Part shown: piece after piece, positions 1 through 8,800 of the stretch | Layout: the number at the start of each line of letters is the position of its first letter | How positions within the stretch are numbered: position 1 is the stretch's first letter | From: Kiritimatiellia bacterium | GTDB lineage: Bacteria > Verrucomicrobiota > Kiritimatiellia > RFP12 > UBA1067 | Assembly (NCBI GenBank): GCA_024405255.1 | Contig: JAKSOY010000114.1 | Coordinates: 1-13,912, forward strand | Length of the DNA: 13,912 bases | Direction of reading: 5' to 3' | Notes under the pieces: model-generated | Database searches by the model: none | What the model was told of the DNA's origin: nothing | The model's input: only the letters and a program-made list of their open reading frames with translations | Position numbers and translations under genes: made by a program

Positions 1-92
1 AGAGCGGGGCGACGGCGGCGAAGCCGACGACACCCCACTCTCTTGGAATCTCTGGCCGGATCGGGAAACGGTCTGTTGTGATCTGAAAATTA

Positions 93-101
93 TGGTATAA
101 T
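93..101 (+). promoter_or_regulatory. Extended -10 promoter of the rfbH operon
   Basis: TG at 93-94, one base, then a perfect TATAAT at 96-101. No good -35 hexamer is visible 16-18 bp upstream, which is common for extended -10 promoters. The predicted start of transcription is near 108, giving a leader of about 31 nt before the ATG at 139. An in-frame ATG at 100 lies inside the -10 box, so it cannot be on this transcript. The first 90 bases of the window contain no gene I can identify; short open frames there could be the tail of an upstream gene. Confidence 0.6.
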
Positions 102-138
102 GTGCCCGCATCTCCAATTTTTGCGGCAATACAAACAA

Positions 139-1479
139 ATGAATACGACAGCAGAACAACTGAAACAGGAAATCCTTTCCAAGGTCGCCGAATACTATCG
201 TCTCGTACAGGAGCCGAAGCAGACGGCACCGTTCGTGCCGGGTACGAGTCGTGTCAATTATGCGGGACGCGTCTTCGACGCGCAGGAGATGACGAATCTC
301 GTCGATGCCTCGCTCGAGTTCTGGCTCACCTATGGACATTGGTCCAAGGATTTTGAGAAGGGCCTTGCCGCCTATCTCGGCGTGCGTTTCGCGCTGCTCG
401 TCAATTCGGGCTCCAGCGCAAATCTGCTCGCGTTCGCGACGCTTACCTCTCCGCTTCTCGGTGATCGTCAGATCCGACGTGGCGATGAAGTGATCACCGT
501 TGCGGCTGCATTCCCCACCACGATCTCGCCGATCGTGCAGTATGGTGCGGTGCCTGTGTTCGTGGATGTGGAGCTCGCGACGGCGAACATCGATGTCACA
601 CAGCTGGAGGCGGCCCTCTCGCCGAAGACGAAGGCCGTGATGCTCGCGCATACGCTCGGCAACCCGTTCAACGTTGCGGCCGTGAAGGCGTTCTGTGACC
701 GGCATGGACTCTGGCTCGTGGAGGACAACTGCGATGCGCTGGGGTCCTCCTATGCGGGACGCTTCACGGGCACCTGGGGCGATATCGCCACATCCAGTTT
801 CTACCCGCCGCACCACCTCACCATGGGCGAAGGCGGTGCCGTCTACACGAACAATCCGCTCTTGAAGAAGATCGCATTGTCGATTCGCGACTGGGGCCGT
901 GACTGCTGGTGCGAGTCGGGCGTGGACAATACCTGTGGCTGCCGTTTCACTAAGCAGTTTGGACAGTTGCCGGTCGGCTATGACCACAAGTATGTCTATT
1001 CGCACTTCGGCTACAATCTGAAGGCGACGGATCTGCAGGCCGCCATCGGTTGCGCGCAGCTGGAGAAGTTTCCGTCCTTCGTGGCCGCGCGCAAGGCGAA
1101 CTTCGCGCGTCTCTCGGCGGGATTGCAGGGACTCACGTCGCTGCGCTTGCCGACTTGTGCGCCCGAGTCCGATCCGTCGTGGTTCGGATTTCTGATGACG
1201 GTCCTGCCGGACGCGGGCTTTACGCGTAACGACTTGGCGAAGTATCTGGAATCGAAGAACATCCAGACGCGCAATCTTTTTGCGGGCAATATCTTGCGCC
1301 ATCCGTGCTTCGCCTCGCTTGTGGAGGGCGTCGACTACCGCGTGGTGGGCACATTGACGAATACCGAGACGGTGATGAACGATTCGCTTTGGATCGGACT
1401 CTATCCCGGCATGGGAGAAGCCCGCCTTGACTACATGATTTCCGTTCTTCGTGCGTTTGCCGGGAAGGCTGGTGCCTGA
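139..1479 (+). CDS. rfbH: CDP-4-keto-6-deoxyglucose 3-dehydrase (RfbH/DdhC/E1 type)
   Basis: A DegT/DnrJ/EryC1/StrS-fold enzyme of 446 aa, close to the family's usual length. In this family the enzyme uses PMP and a [2Fe-2S] cluster, with a separate reductase (E3), to remove the 3-hydroxyl of CDP-4-keto-6-deoxyglucose. This is the entry to 3,6-dideoxyhexoses of O-antigens and other surface glycans in the cytoplasm. Two diagnostic features are visible. The PLP lysine of the fold is replaced by histidine in SFYPPHHLTMGEGG (H225). The cysteines C198, C256, C258 and C266 keep the exact C-X57-C-X1-C-X7-C spacing known for the Yersinia E1 enzyme. The start at 139 is chosen because the alternative ATG at 100 is inside the promoter; there is no clear Shine-Dalgarno sequence. 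The stop overlaps the next gene's ATG by one base. No E3 reductase, CDP-glucose dehydratase or cytidylyltransferase gene is in the window, so the partners lie elsewhere. Family assignment is firm; the exact sugar is not. Confidence 0.93.
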   Translation: MNTTAEQLKQEILSKVAEYYRLVQEPKQTAPFVPGTSRVNYAGRVFDAQEMTNLVDASLEFWLTYGHWSKDFEKGLAAYLGVRFALLVNSGSSANLLAFATLTSPLLGDRQIRRGDEVITVAAAFPTTISPIVQYGAVPVFVDVELATANIDVTQLEAALSPKTKAVMLAHTLGNPFNVAAVKAFCDRHGLWLVEDNCDALGSSYAGRFTGTWGDIATSSFYPPHHLTMGEGGAVYTNNPLLKKIALSIRDWGRDCWCESGVDNTCGCRFTKQFGQLPVGYDHKYVYSHFGYNLKATDLQAAIGCAQLEKFPSFVAARKANFARLSAGLQGLTSLRLPTCAPESDPSWFGFLMTVLPDAGFTRNDLAKYLESKNIQTRNLFAGNILRHPCFASLVEGVDYRVVGTLTNTETVMNDSLWIGLYPGMGEARLDYMISVLRAFAGKAGA

Positions 1480-3029
1480 TGCGACCGGACAAGACGCTGA
1501 TTCTGACGGGGTGGACAAAACCCTACTATCTCGCGGCCGCGGCGGCCGCCTGGCGGGGACTTCAGAATCAGCAGGTCCGCGAAGTGGAAGTCGCCGGTGT
1601 GTCGATGGATGCGCTGGCGCGCGTGCTGGCGGAGCGCGGGCCGCATTTCGCCCGCGTTGTGGTGCTGGGCGTGGGACTCAAGCGCCATCACGAAGACCTG
1701 GTGAAGAGCCTGACGGCGCTGCGGAAGGACGGCGTCCGTACGAGTTGGCTCAGTACGTTGCCGATGCCTGACGAATTTAGCGGCGAGGCGGCGCGGGTGG
1801 ATGCGGCGCATCCGGCAGGATTCGACGAGGTCGTGGTCAAGCCCGAAGAAACAACGCTTGTGGATGTCGTGGCAGAGGTGCTGGGGGGCTTGTCCAAGAT
1901 GGAGGTCGGCCATTTCTGTGCGTTCGCAATCGAGACGTCCGACAAGGAAACGTTGGCCGCCAAGTATCAGATGCTGGCGCGTGCGGCGGGCTATCTGCAT
2001 CGTACGAGCAAGGACGACGAACTCTACATCGAAGTGATCCGCTGTTTGAGAGACGATGTGCCGCAGGCGATGTGGCCGCAGAAATTCACCAAGGCGATTG
2101 CCGACTATGTGCAATATGGACGGCGCGAGCTGCTGGGCAAGAGCGCGCGAATGGAAAATGTGCGTCAGTTGATTCAGCAGGCGGCGAAGTACGAGCGGGC
2201 CCGGGTGTTGATTCTTGGCGCGAGCGGTACGGGCAAGGAAACGGTCGCCCAGCAGATCCACATGCAAAGCAGGCGTGACGGACAGCCCTTTGTGGCGTTC
2301 AACTGCGCGGCGGTGACGACGAGTCTTGTCGAGGATCGTCTGTTTGGACACGAGAAGGGCGGCTTCACGGGGGCAACCGAACAGACGCGCGGACTTTTCG
2401 AGCGGGCCGATCATGGGACGCTTTTCCTGGATGAAATCGGTGAACTGTCGTTCGAGATGCAGGCCATGCTGCTGCGTGTGTTGGAAGAGGGAACATTCCT
2501 GCGCGTGGGCGGCAGCGAAGAGGTGCGGGTCGACGTTCGGTTGATCGTCGCGACGAATCGTAATCTGCGGGCGATGGTTCGAGAGGGCAAGTTCCGCATG
2601 GACCTCTATCAGCGCCTGTCGACGCTCGTGATTGAAGTCCCGCCGCTGGTTGAGCACAAGGAAGATGTCCGCGACATCGCCTACAGCTGGTGGTATGACA
2701 TGACGGGACGCAGTCTCGATCGGCATCAGCTCAATGCGCTGATGGACTATGACTATCCGGGTAATGTGCGCGAACTCATCAATCTGCTCGACCGTGCGCT
2801 GGCTTTGGAGAAAACGGATTTTGCGGCCCTACTGGCCGAACACAAGATGCTCTGCCGGGAACTCCATGCGCCGGGCGAACTCCAGTCCGCCTGGCCCGAC
2901 AATCTCGACGAGGTCATCCGCCGCCATGCACACAACGTGTTCACCAAATACGACGGCAATTATACGAAGGCCGCCGAAAAACTCGGCGTTTCGGTCAACA
3001 CCTTGAAAAGATATCTGAAACCCGACTGA
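1479..3029 (+). CDS. Sigma-54-dependent enhancer-binding regulator with unassigned N-terminal domain
   Basis: A 516-aa AAA+ activator that should use ATP hydrolysis to open sigma-54 RNA polymerase promoters. The central domain (about 215-440) has Walker A GASGTGKE (247-254), the sigma-54 contact loop GGFTGA (294-299, a variant of GAFTGA), Walker B TLFLDEIGEL (314-323), an arginine-finger region FRMDLYQRL (372-380, usually FREDLYYRL) and YPGNVREL (426-433). A Fis-type helix-turn-helix closes the protein (about 478-514, with KAAEKLGVSVNTLKRYL). Residues 1-210 are not a response-regulator receiver, PAS, GAF or RtcR-type CARF domain that I recognise. They look alpha/beta, with hydrophobic strands near 6-10, 57-65 and 116-120 and an Ala-rich helix at 19-24; a DHH-like or Rossmann-like fold is possible but unproven. 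The start overlaps the rfbH stop (TGATG), and GGAAGG at 1462-1467 could act as a ribosome-binding site, so translation is probably coupled to rfbH. This suggests that it senses or controls surface-glycan synthesis. That role is inference. Confidence 0.9.
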   Translation: MRPDKTLILTGWTKPYYLAAAAAAWRGLQNQQVREVEVAGVSMDALARVLAERGPHFARVVVLGVGLKRHHEDLVKSLTALRKDGVRTSWLSTLPMPDEFSGEAARVDAAHPAGFDEVVVKPEETTLVDVVAEVLGGLSKMEVGHFCAFAIETSDKETLAAKYQMLARAAGYLHRTSKDDELYIEVIRCLRDDVPQAMWPQKFTKAIADYVQYGRRELLGKSARMENVRQLIQQAAKYERARVLILGASGTGKETVAQQIHMQSRRDGQPFVAFNCAAVTTSLVEDRLFGHEKGGFTGATEQTRGLFERADHGTLFLDEIGELSFEMQAMLLRVLEEGTFLRVGGSEEVRVDVRLIVATNRNLRAMVREGKFRMDLYQRLSTLVIEVPPLVEHKEDVRDIAYSWWYDMTGRSLDRHQLNALMDYDYPGNVRELINLLDRALALEKTDFAALLAEHKMLCRELHAPGELQSAWPDNLDEVIRRHAHNVFTKYDGNYTKAAEKLGVSVNTLKRYLKPD

Positions 3030-3049
3030 GAGACCGTTTCTTTCAAAAT

Positions 3050-3115
3050 CGGTAGGGCGCAGACTCCGGCTGCGCCGCAATGCTAGATCCGAGGAGAACC
3101 GTTTATAAATCTTTG
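3050..3115 (+). repeat. 66-bp dispersed repeat with hairpin, copy 1
   Basis: This block aligns without gaps to 11146-11211, with 50 of 66 bases identical by hand count. It contains a hairpin: GGCGCAG (3056-3062), loop ACTCCGG, CTGCGCC (3070-3076). The other copy keeps the flanks and the CTCCG loop but has different, still complementary, stem bases. It begins 20 bp after the stop of the sigma-54 regulator. There is no U-run after the stem, so it is not a classical intrinsic terminator. It is best described as a REP-like intergenic element. Confidence 0.7.
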
Positions 3116-3243
3116 GGGTTTCAGGTACAAGAGAGGATCGACTTTCGTAGTTCAAGGCATCTGCGTACATAATGGGATGCTCCCCCGTTGGACAGACCCG
3201 AAGAGCCAAATTGGTATGACATTCTCCAGATCTAGCCGAGTAC

Positions 3244-3272
3244 GGGACATTTGACGGAATTTTTGCTATAAT
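3244..3272 (+). promoter_or_regulatory. Extended -10 promoter, probably giving a leaderless mRNA
   Basis: TGCTATAAT at 3264-3272, with GGGACA (3244-3249, four of six matches to TTGACA) 17 bp upstream of the hexamer. The expected start of transcription is about 3279, one base before the ATG at 3280. No ribosome-binding site can fit between them. The in-frame ATG at 3271 overlaps the -10 hexamer and is therefore excluded as a start on this transcript. Confidence 0.65.
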
Positions 3273-3279
3273 GTCTGCC

Positions 3280-5067
3280 ATGGACAACCTCAAGCAGATC
3301 ATGTACGGCGTCACGGACTTTGCGCTGATGCGCAGGGAGAACGCCTATTTCGTCGACCGTACCGGGCTCATCCGCGAGCTCGAGAAGACGCGCTACGCGC
3401 TGTTCCTGCGTCCGCGGCGGTTCGGCAAGTCGCTGCTGTGTGCGATCCTCCAGGCCTACTACGACATCGACTATGCCGCGCAGTTCGACGAGTTCTTCGG
3501 CGGGCTCGACATCGGCCGGAATCCAACGTCCGAACGGGGCAAGTACCTGTTTCTCGGTTTCAACTTTTCGCAGGTGGCGAAGGACGCCTCTCTGGTGCAG
3601 GCGAGCTTCAACGACTGCTGTTCCGAGCGGATCGACGTCTTCGTGACGCGCCACGAAGACCGGCTGCCGCCCGGTACGGTGCAGGCGGTTCTCGCGAAGG
3701 GCACCTGCCATGAGAAGCTCAACGCGCTGACGACGCATCTCATGGGAACTGGCGTCAAGCTCTACATCGTCATCGACGAGTACGACAACTTCACGAACAC
3801 CATCCTCGCCGAGGACCGCGACCGTTACGAGGCGCTCTGCCACGGCGAAGGATTCTTCAAGCAGTTCTTCAACGAGCTGAAGGCGGCGACCACGGGCATG
3901 GACGCGCCGGTGACGCGGCTCTTCATCACGGGCGTGACGCCGGTGACGATGGACGACGTGACGAGCGGCTTCAACATCGGTACGAACATCTCGATGAACC
4001 CGGCCTTCGCCGCCCTGACGGGCTTCACGCACGACGATCTGCGCGAGATGCTCGCCTACTATCGCGCGAATGCGGGTTTCGCCTTCGACGAGGCGGCGGT
4101 GTACGAGACGATGCGCCGCTGGTACGACAACTACCGGTTCGCGCCCGAGACGGGTCCGGACGGGGCCGAACCGCCGCATGTCGCGAACCCGACGCTGGTC
4201 CTGTACTACATGCAGTACTTTCTGCAGAACCACAAGCCGCAGCCGGAGCTCGTGGACGAGAACCTGCGGATGGACTACATGAAGATCCGCCACATCATCA
4301 CCGAGGGGCGCCGGGTCAACGGCAACTACCACCGGCTCGAGGATGTGATCTCCCGTCTCGGCGCAACGGCGACGCTCCGAAAGTCGTTCCAGGCGAAGGA
4401 ACTCGGCCAGGCGGACAACTTCATTTCGTTTCTCTTCTACAATGGCCTTGTGACGGTTACGGGAGAGGACATGGGGCAATCGTCCCTCGGGATTCCGAAC
4501 CTGACGGTCGGCGAGTTCATGCACGACTTCGTGCCGAAGGCGTACCAGGATGTACACGGGGTCGATCCGCAGATCTTCGACATCGCGAATGGAATGACAG
4601 ACTTCGCGCGTCGTGGCAACTGGCGCGGCGCGCTCGACACGGTGTGCGGCGTCGTGTCGCGCTACTGGAAGGTACGCGATGCGTCCGAGGGCGAGCGGGT
4701 GGTGCAGACTGCGCTCTGTTCGCTCCTCTACGTCGGGCACGGGCCGTACATCGTCAGCCACGAGCAGGAGTTCGCCGGCGGGTTCGTCGACATCGCGTTC
4801 GAACCGCAGCTCAACCGCTGGCCGCAGATCGGCCACGCCGCGCTCGTCGAGCTCAAGTACCTGAAGCAGCAGGACGACGCCTCGCCCGCCGCGCTCGCGA
4901 AGATCCGCGACGACGCGTCACGCCAGATCGCGCGCTACGCGAGCGACCACGACCTCGCCCGCAAGTGGAATCTGCGCGAGCAGGGCGGTACGGTCGTCCT
5001 GCACCGCCTCGTCGTCGTCTTCCACGGCGGCGACATCGCGCTCTGCGAAGAGATTCCGAACGAGTAG
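3280..5067 (+). CDS. AAA-ATPase-like protein with C-terminal PD-(D/E)XK nuclease-like domain
   Basis: A 595-aa protein of the AAA-ATPase_like (PF09820) plus PDDEXK_9 (PF08011) type, a family that occurs in many paralogues in gut bacteria and has no agreed function. The N-terminal half carries the family's P-loop variant RPRRFGKSLL (GKS at 49-51), Walker B LYIVIDEYDNF (161-171) and the strand LFITGVTPV (214-222). The C-terminal domain shows D504 in GGFVDIAFEP and the E524-x-K526 pair in ALVELKYLK, the expected active-site arrangement of PD-(D/E)XK nucleases. Base composition is strongly GC-biased at third positions compared with the gene downstream, and this creates a 534-codon false frame on the other strand. 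The gene stands alone between two promoters. It is probably cytoplasmic; defence or mobile-element roles have been proposed for relatives but nothing here proves one. Family call is confident, function unknown. Confidence 0.9.
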   Translation: MDNLKQIMYGVTDFALMRRENAYFVDRTGLIRELEKTRYALFLRPRRFGKSLLCAILQAYYDIDYAAQFDEFFGGLDIGRNPTSERGKYLFLGFNFSQVAKDASLVQASFNDCCSERIDVFVTRHEDRLPPGTVQAVLAKGTCHEKLNALTTHLMGTGVKLYIVIDEYDNFTNTILAEDRDRYEALCHGEGFFKQFFNELKAATTGMDAPVTRLFITGVTPVTMDDVTSGFNIGTNISMNPAFAALTGFTHDDLREMLAYYRANAGFAFDEAAVYETMRRWYDNYRFAPETGPDGAEPPHVANPTLVLYYMQYFLQNHKPQPELVDENLRMDYMKIRHIITEGRRVNGNYHRLEDVISRLGATATLRKSFQAKELGQADNFISFLFYNGLVTVTGEDMGQSSLGIPNLTVGEFMHDFVPKAYQDVHGVDPQIFDIANGMTDFARRGNWRGALDTVCGVVSRYWKVRDASEGERVVQTALCSLLYVGHGPYIVSHEQEFAGGFVDIAFEPQLNRWPQIGHAALVELKYLKQQDDASPAALAKIRDDASRQIARYASDHDLARKWNLREQGGTVVLHRLVVVFHGGDIALCEEIPNE

Positions 5068-5130
5068 GCTGATTATTCTGATTCCCACTGATTTTTGCGA
5101 CAAAAAGGTCGCTACGTGGTAAGGATTTTT

Positions 5131-5139
5131 TGATATAAT
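5131..5139 (+). promoter_or_regulatory. Extended -10 promoter of the methyltransferase/GH20 operon
   Basis: TGATATAAT at 5131-5139, directly preceded by a run of six T. No convincing -35 is seen. Predicted start of transcription is about 5146, leaving a leader of about 45 nt before the ATG at 5191. The 63 bp upstream of it contain only a small hairpin (GCGAC 5097-5101, GTCGC 5108-5112) without a following U-run. Confidence 0.6.
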
Positions 5140-5147
5140 AATTGCGA

Positions 5148-5183
5148 ATGAGTAAATGGAAAAGTCTGATTTGGAAACAATGA
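5148..5183 (+). other. Possible 11-codon leader ORF before the methyltransferase
   Basis: An ATG lies two bases after the predicted transcription start and opens a frame encoding MSKWKSLIWKQ, ending in TGA at 5181-5183, seven bases before the methyltransferase start. The stop overlaps the GAGG (5182-5185) that would serve the next gene. If leaderless starts are used in this organism, as two other genes here suggest, this peptide could be translated and could couple to the operon. A frame this short can easily occur by chance. Confidence 0.2.
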
Positions 5184-5190
5184 GGTTTGC

Positions 5191-5838
5191 ATGACTGATT
5201 ATCAACCGGATGCACAGTATTACGAGCAGGTACGTCCTGAAATCGCGCGGCTTATCGTAGGTCGGCCGAAGTCCATTTTGGACGTCGGATGTGCGGGTGG
5301 TTTTTTCAAGAAGAATGTCAAATGGGATTGTGATTATCATGGCGTGGAACCTGTTGCGGCTGCTGCACGAGAAGCTCGCGCAAATGGGGTGATGGTCTAT
5401 GAAGGTTTCTATCAAGATGTTGAGGCAGAAATTCCAGCTCGGCATTTCGATTTAATCGTCTGTAATGACGTGATTGAGCATGTTGCGGATCCTTGGGAAC
5501 TCTTGGAGAGTCTCAAGGGAAAATTGGCTGAAGGCGGAACATTGATTGGTTCGTTGCCGAATGTTCGTTACCTATTGAATTTGCGTGACCTTCTGTGGCG
5601 TAAGGACTGGCGTTATCTTTCAGCGGGAGTGTTGGATCGTACTCATTTGCGATTCTTTACGATCAAGAGTGCACGGCGACTTTTCGAAGAATGTGGCTTT
5701 GAAATTGAGTACTTAAAACCCTCTGGCCCCGATCGAACGCAGAAAATGAAGAAAGTTCTGGCACCGCTCTTTTGGCCGATTGGAACCGATACGCTCTACA
5801 TGCAGATGGCTTTCCGTCTGCGTGTTGTTGCGAAATGA
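5191..5838 (+). CDS. Class I SAM-dependent methyltransferase
   Basis: A 215-aa protein with the Rossmann methyltransferase fold of the Methyltransf_23/Methyltransf_11 type. Motif I is DVGCAGG (31-37), with the acidic residue binding the SAM ribose probably E53. Post-motif-II is CNDVIEHVADPWELL (91-105), and SLPNVRYLLNL (121-131) plus GVLDRTHLRFF (146-156) follow. The last three are typical of methyltransferases found in polysaccharide and O-antigen clusters. The substrate cannot be read from sequence. A GAGG at 5182-5185 sits five bases before the ATG. Codon use is visibly more AT-rich than in the gene upstream, as often seen for surface-glycan genes that move between strains. The stop lies 26 bp before the next start; an in-frame ATG of the next gene at 5835 overlaps it (ATGA). 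It is therefore probably the first gene of the operon ending at 11016. Confidence 0.9.
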   Translation: MTDYQPDAQYYEQVRPEIARLIVGRPKSILDVGCAGGFFKKNVKWDCDYHGVEPVAAAAREARANGVMVYEGFYQDVEAEIPARHFDLIVCNDVIEHVADPWELLESLKGKLAEGGTLIGSLPNVRYLLNLRDLLWRKDWRYLSAGVLDRTHLRFFTIKSARRLFEECGFEIEYLKPSGPDRTQKMKKVLAPLFWPIGTDTLYMQMAFRLRVVAK

Positions 5839-5852
5839 AAAGTTTAGGGATG

Positions 5853-5857
5853 GGAGG
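5853..5857 (+). promoter_or_regulatory. Ribosome-binding site that decides the start of the next gene
   Basis: GGAGG, seven bases before the ATG at 5865. It is the strongest Shine-Dalgarno sequence in the window. It favours 5865 over the in-frame ATGs at 5850, 5835 and 5772. Confidence 0.75.
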
Positions 5858-5864
5858 TTTTGAA

Positions 5865-8800
5865 ATGAAAAAATCGCTTAGGTTGCCGATGATGACGATA
5901 CGACTGTTGAAAGTTCGTTTGACGAGTGTGTTGGCGGTCCTCCTGCTGAACGCATGGGGGGACATTGAAAGTACCAACAATGTCGGGTATACGACTGGTG
6001 CGGACGGTACGCAGCAGCTCGTCAAAGTCGTCTACTACAACTCCTTCGATTCGGCGGAGCAGGTCGCCCACCCCGCGTTCGGTCCAACGAGCATCTGCTG
6101 GAATGTCGAACTGCGCGATGGCAAGAAGGGACAGGCCCTTTACGTGCCGGCGAATACGCCGACAATCGGCATCCCGTTCACCCAGGGACTTCCGCAGGAG
6201 AAGGGGTGTATCGAGTTCTGGGCAAAGATACTTCCCTCGGGTGCGTCTTTCTATGACTCGGGCAACCCTCGATTCTTCATGTTTAACCCGAAAAACAAGC
6301 CGGATAAAATGGAATCGGCTTTTTCGTGGCTTGAACTCAACGGTAACAACGGCTGCGGTCAAAGCGGTTGGATTTTCGCCTTCTTCTCGGTGTTCAAGAC
6401 CTCGCACACCTGGGGAAGTGGAAGTTCGTATCCCGAAGTCTTCGGTGATCTCGACTACAGGGATTGGCATCATTATGTCATCAAATGGAATGTGGATGGC
6501 CTGTCCGATGATGCGACGACGGCAATCAGATTTTCAGTTGATAATGAGACAAAGATCGCATTCTCGACCAGTGAGGTCGATCCGAATCTGTTGAAGTCCT
6601 ATTTGTCCAAGTCCTTCGAAATGTATTGGCCGCGACCTGATGGTGATCCGGTTAGTTTTCAGAAAAGCAATGTGCCCTTTCTGCTCGATGAACTTACGAT
6701 CTGGGATTCGGATGTGACGGAATCTGTCCCTCCGTCGCCCTCGCAGCCAGCCGCCGGTTCGCTGGTCTACTATTCGACGCTTGACTCGGCTACAGCGGTG
6801 ACGCAGCCGGAGGTCGGTGCGGCGGGAATATGTGAGTCCTCCGCGACGTTTGGGACAGGGAAGAGTGGTCAGGCGCTTTATGTGCCGGCAGGTGTAACGG
6901 TGGCGAAGATTCCGTTTCCGCATGGGCTTCCGATTGAGAAGGGATTGATTGAGTTTTGGGCGAAGATCGACACGGCGAATCCGACCTATTCATCGGGAGG
7001 AAATCCGCTTTTCTTCAGTTTCAATCGGACGAAGCCAGACATCAATGGCAACATGGGAACGAGCGTCACATTCCTCGAAATCAATTCGAATAACGGTTGG
7101 GGCGGTTCGGGTTTCAGTTTCGTTTTGGGCGATATCTTCAGCAGCCCCGGTGTGAGCGGCTGGTCGAATGCCTATGCAAGCCTCTTTGGCGAGTCTGGCG
7201 ATCAGACATGGCATCATTACGAACTCAAATGGAACATCGCCGGCCTTGCAGAAGATTCGCAGTCTGTTTGCCTGCTCAAGGTTGACGGTGCCGTGAAAAC
7301 AAAAACCGCCCTTGAGAAGTTGAAAGTCGCGTCTTTCAAGGAGGCGATGGACTATCCGTGTGAATTGACTTTCTCCTATCGTCCGAACGACTACAGCCGT
7401 GTTCCGTTCTGGATCGACGAATTCAAGATCTGGGATTCGGATGTCATCGGTTCAGTCGTGGATCCGACAGATGACCCGACGGATGACCCGGTTGCCGAGG
7501 GCCTTGTCCTTTCGAATATTGCGAAAAGCTATCCGGCGGGACTGGAGATCGAACCGATTGCCGTGACGTATACGGGTGCGGCGGAGAAGGCGAAGGTGTC
7601 CGTTTCGGGGTTGCCGCAAGGACTGGTCTTCAAGAACGGCGTGATTGCTGGGGTGCCTGATTTGCCGGGCGAGTCGACCGTGGTGGTGACGGTGAAGTCG
7701 GGGAGCGTGGCTGTGGCGACGCGCACGGTGACGATTCGTGTGTCGAACTATGCGGACGACCTGGTGAGCGGCCTTGCAGACGCGTATGGTCCGTTCGTCC
7801 CGGGCGAACCGCTCGACCTCGACCTCGCGCCGGTGGCGGGTTGGAAGGCGGCGCATGCGTTGCCTTCAGGACTTTCCTTCAGTGCGACGACGGGCCGCCT
7901 GACGGGGACGCCGAAGAAGCCGGGCGTCTATCCGCTCGTCTTCACGCGGAAGGTGGGTTTTGCGTTGCGCGCGGTGAGTACGCTCGTGACGATCGCGCCG
8001 TTGCGGCAAGTGAAGGTCGAGGCCGAGGGTGAGGGCACCGTGAAGGGGGCGGGCGCCTATCTCGCCCATGCGCGGGTGACGCTGACGGCGAAGGCCGCGA
8101 AGGGGTATGCCGTGCTGGGGTGGTATCGTGGCGAGGAACGGGTTTCGCGTGATGCGTCCTTCGCCTACACGGTGGGGACCGAGGCCGAGCAGACGCTGGT
8201 GGCGAAATTCGTGACGCAGGAGGCCGATCGTGCGTCGATCGGCGTGGCGCTTGGAGAAACGGCGCTTGATCCTGTCGAGGCGCTGGTGGTGACGAACTAC
8301 CAGGGTGTTGCGGTGTCGTGGCCGCTGGCGTGCGACGCGCTTACGAAACCGACCGTGAGCGTGTCGGGCCTGCCGAGCGGACTCTCCTTCAAGGACGGTC
8401 TTTTGAAGGGCGCGTCCACTACGGCGAGCACGCGCGACAAGGCCGGGACGTACAAGCCGAAGACGGCCAAGGTGACGGTGAAGACGCTGGGTGGGACGAC
8501 GGCGAAGTACGCGATCGACTTTGTGACGCTGCCGCGTCCTGTGTGGGCGGCGGGCAGCTATGACGGTGTCTACAGCCTGGAGGGCGAGGTGGCCGGGCGG
8601 GTGACGCTCACGCTTAGTCCGAACGGAAAGGCGTCGGGCAAGATCTGGACGACGGTCGATGGCGCCGCCGTGACGGCGACGCTGACGGCACCGATGATCA
8701 CGGCTTATGATGCCGACTCGGATACGTTCCGAATCGAAGCGACCTGCGCGGTGAAGAAGCAACCCGATCAGACGATCGTCTTCACGCTGGCGACACGCGA

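Noticed and set aside
100..138. ATG at 100 as rfbH start
   Set aside because: It overlaps the TATAAT of the promoter at 96-101, so it would not be transcribed from it; the family N-terminus fits the ATG at 139.
225..900. Missing PLP lysine as a sign of a dead aminotransferase
   Set aside because: The His replacement (H225) with the four cluster cysteines is the functional signature of the RfbH/E1 dehydrase, not decay.
3232..4836. 534-codon open frame on the minus strand
   Set aside because: Antisense shadow of the GC-rich ATPase gene; the composition is Arg/Val/Glu/His-rich with no domain, and the + strand frame has clear motifs. The same holds for minus-strand frames at 1431-2726, 7866-9401 and 9109-11298.
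5772..5864. Upstream extension of the large secreted protein to 5772
   Set aside because: It lies inside the methyltransferase gene; the strong GGAGG and the signal peptide point to 5865.
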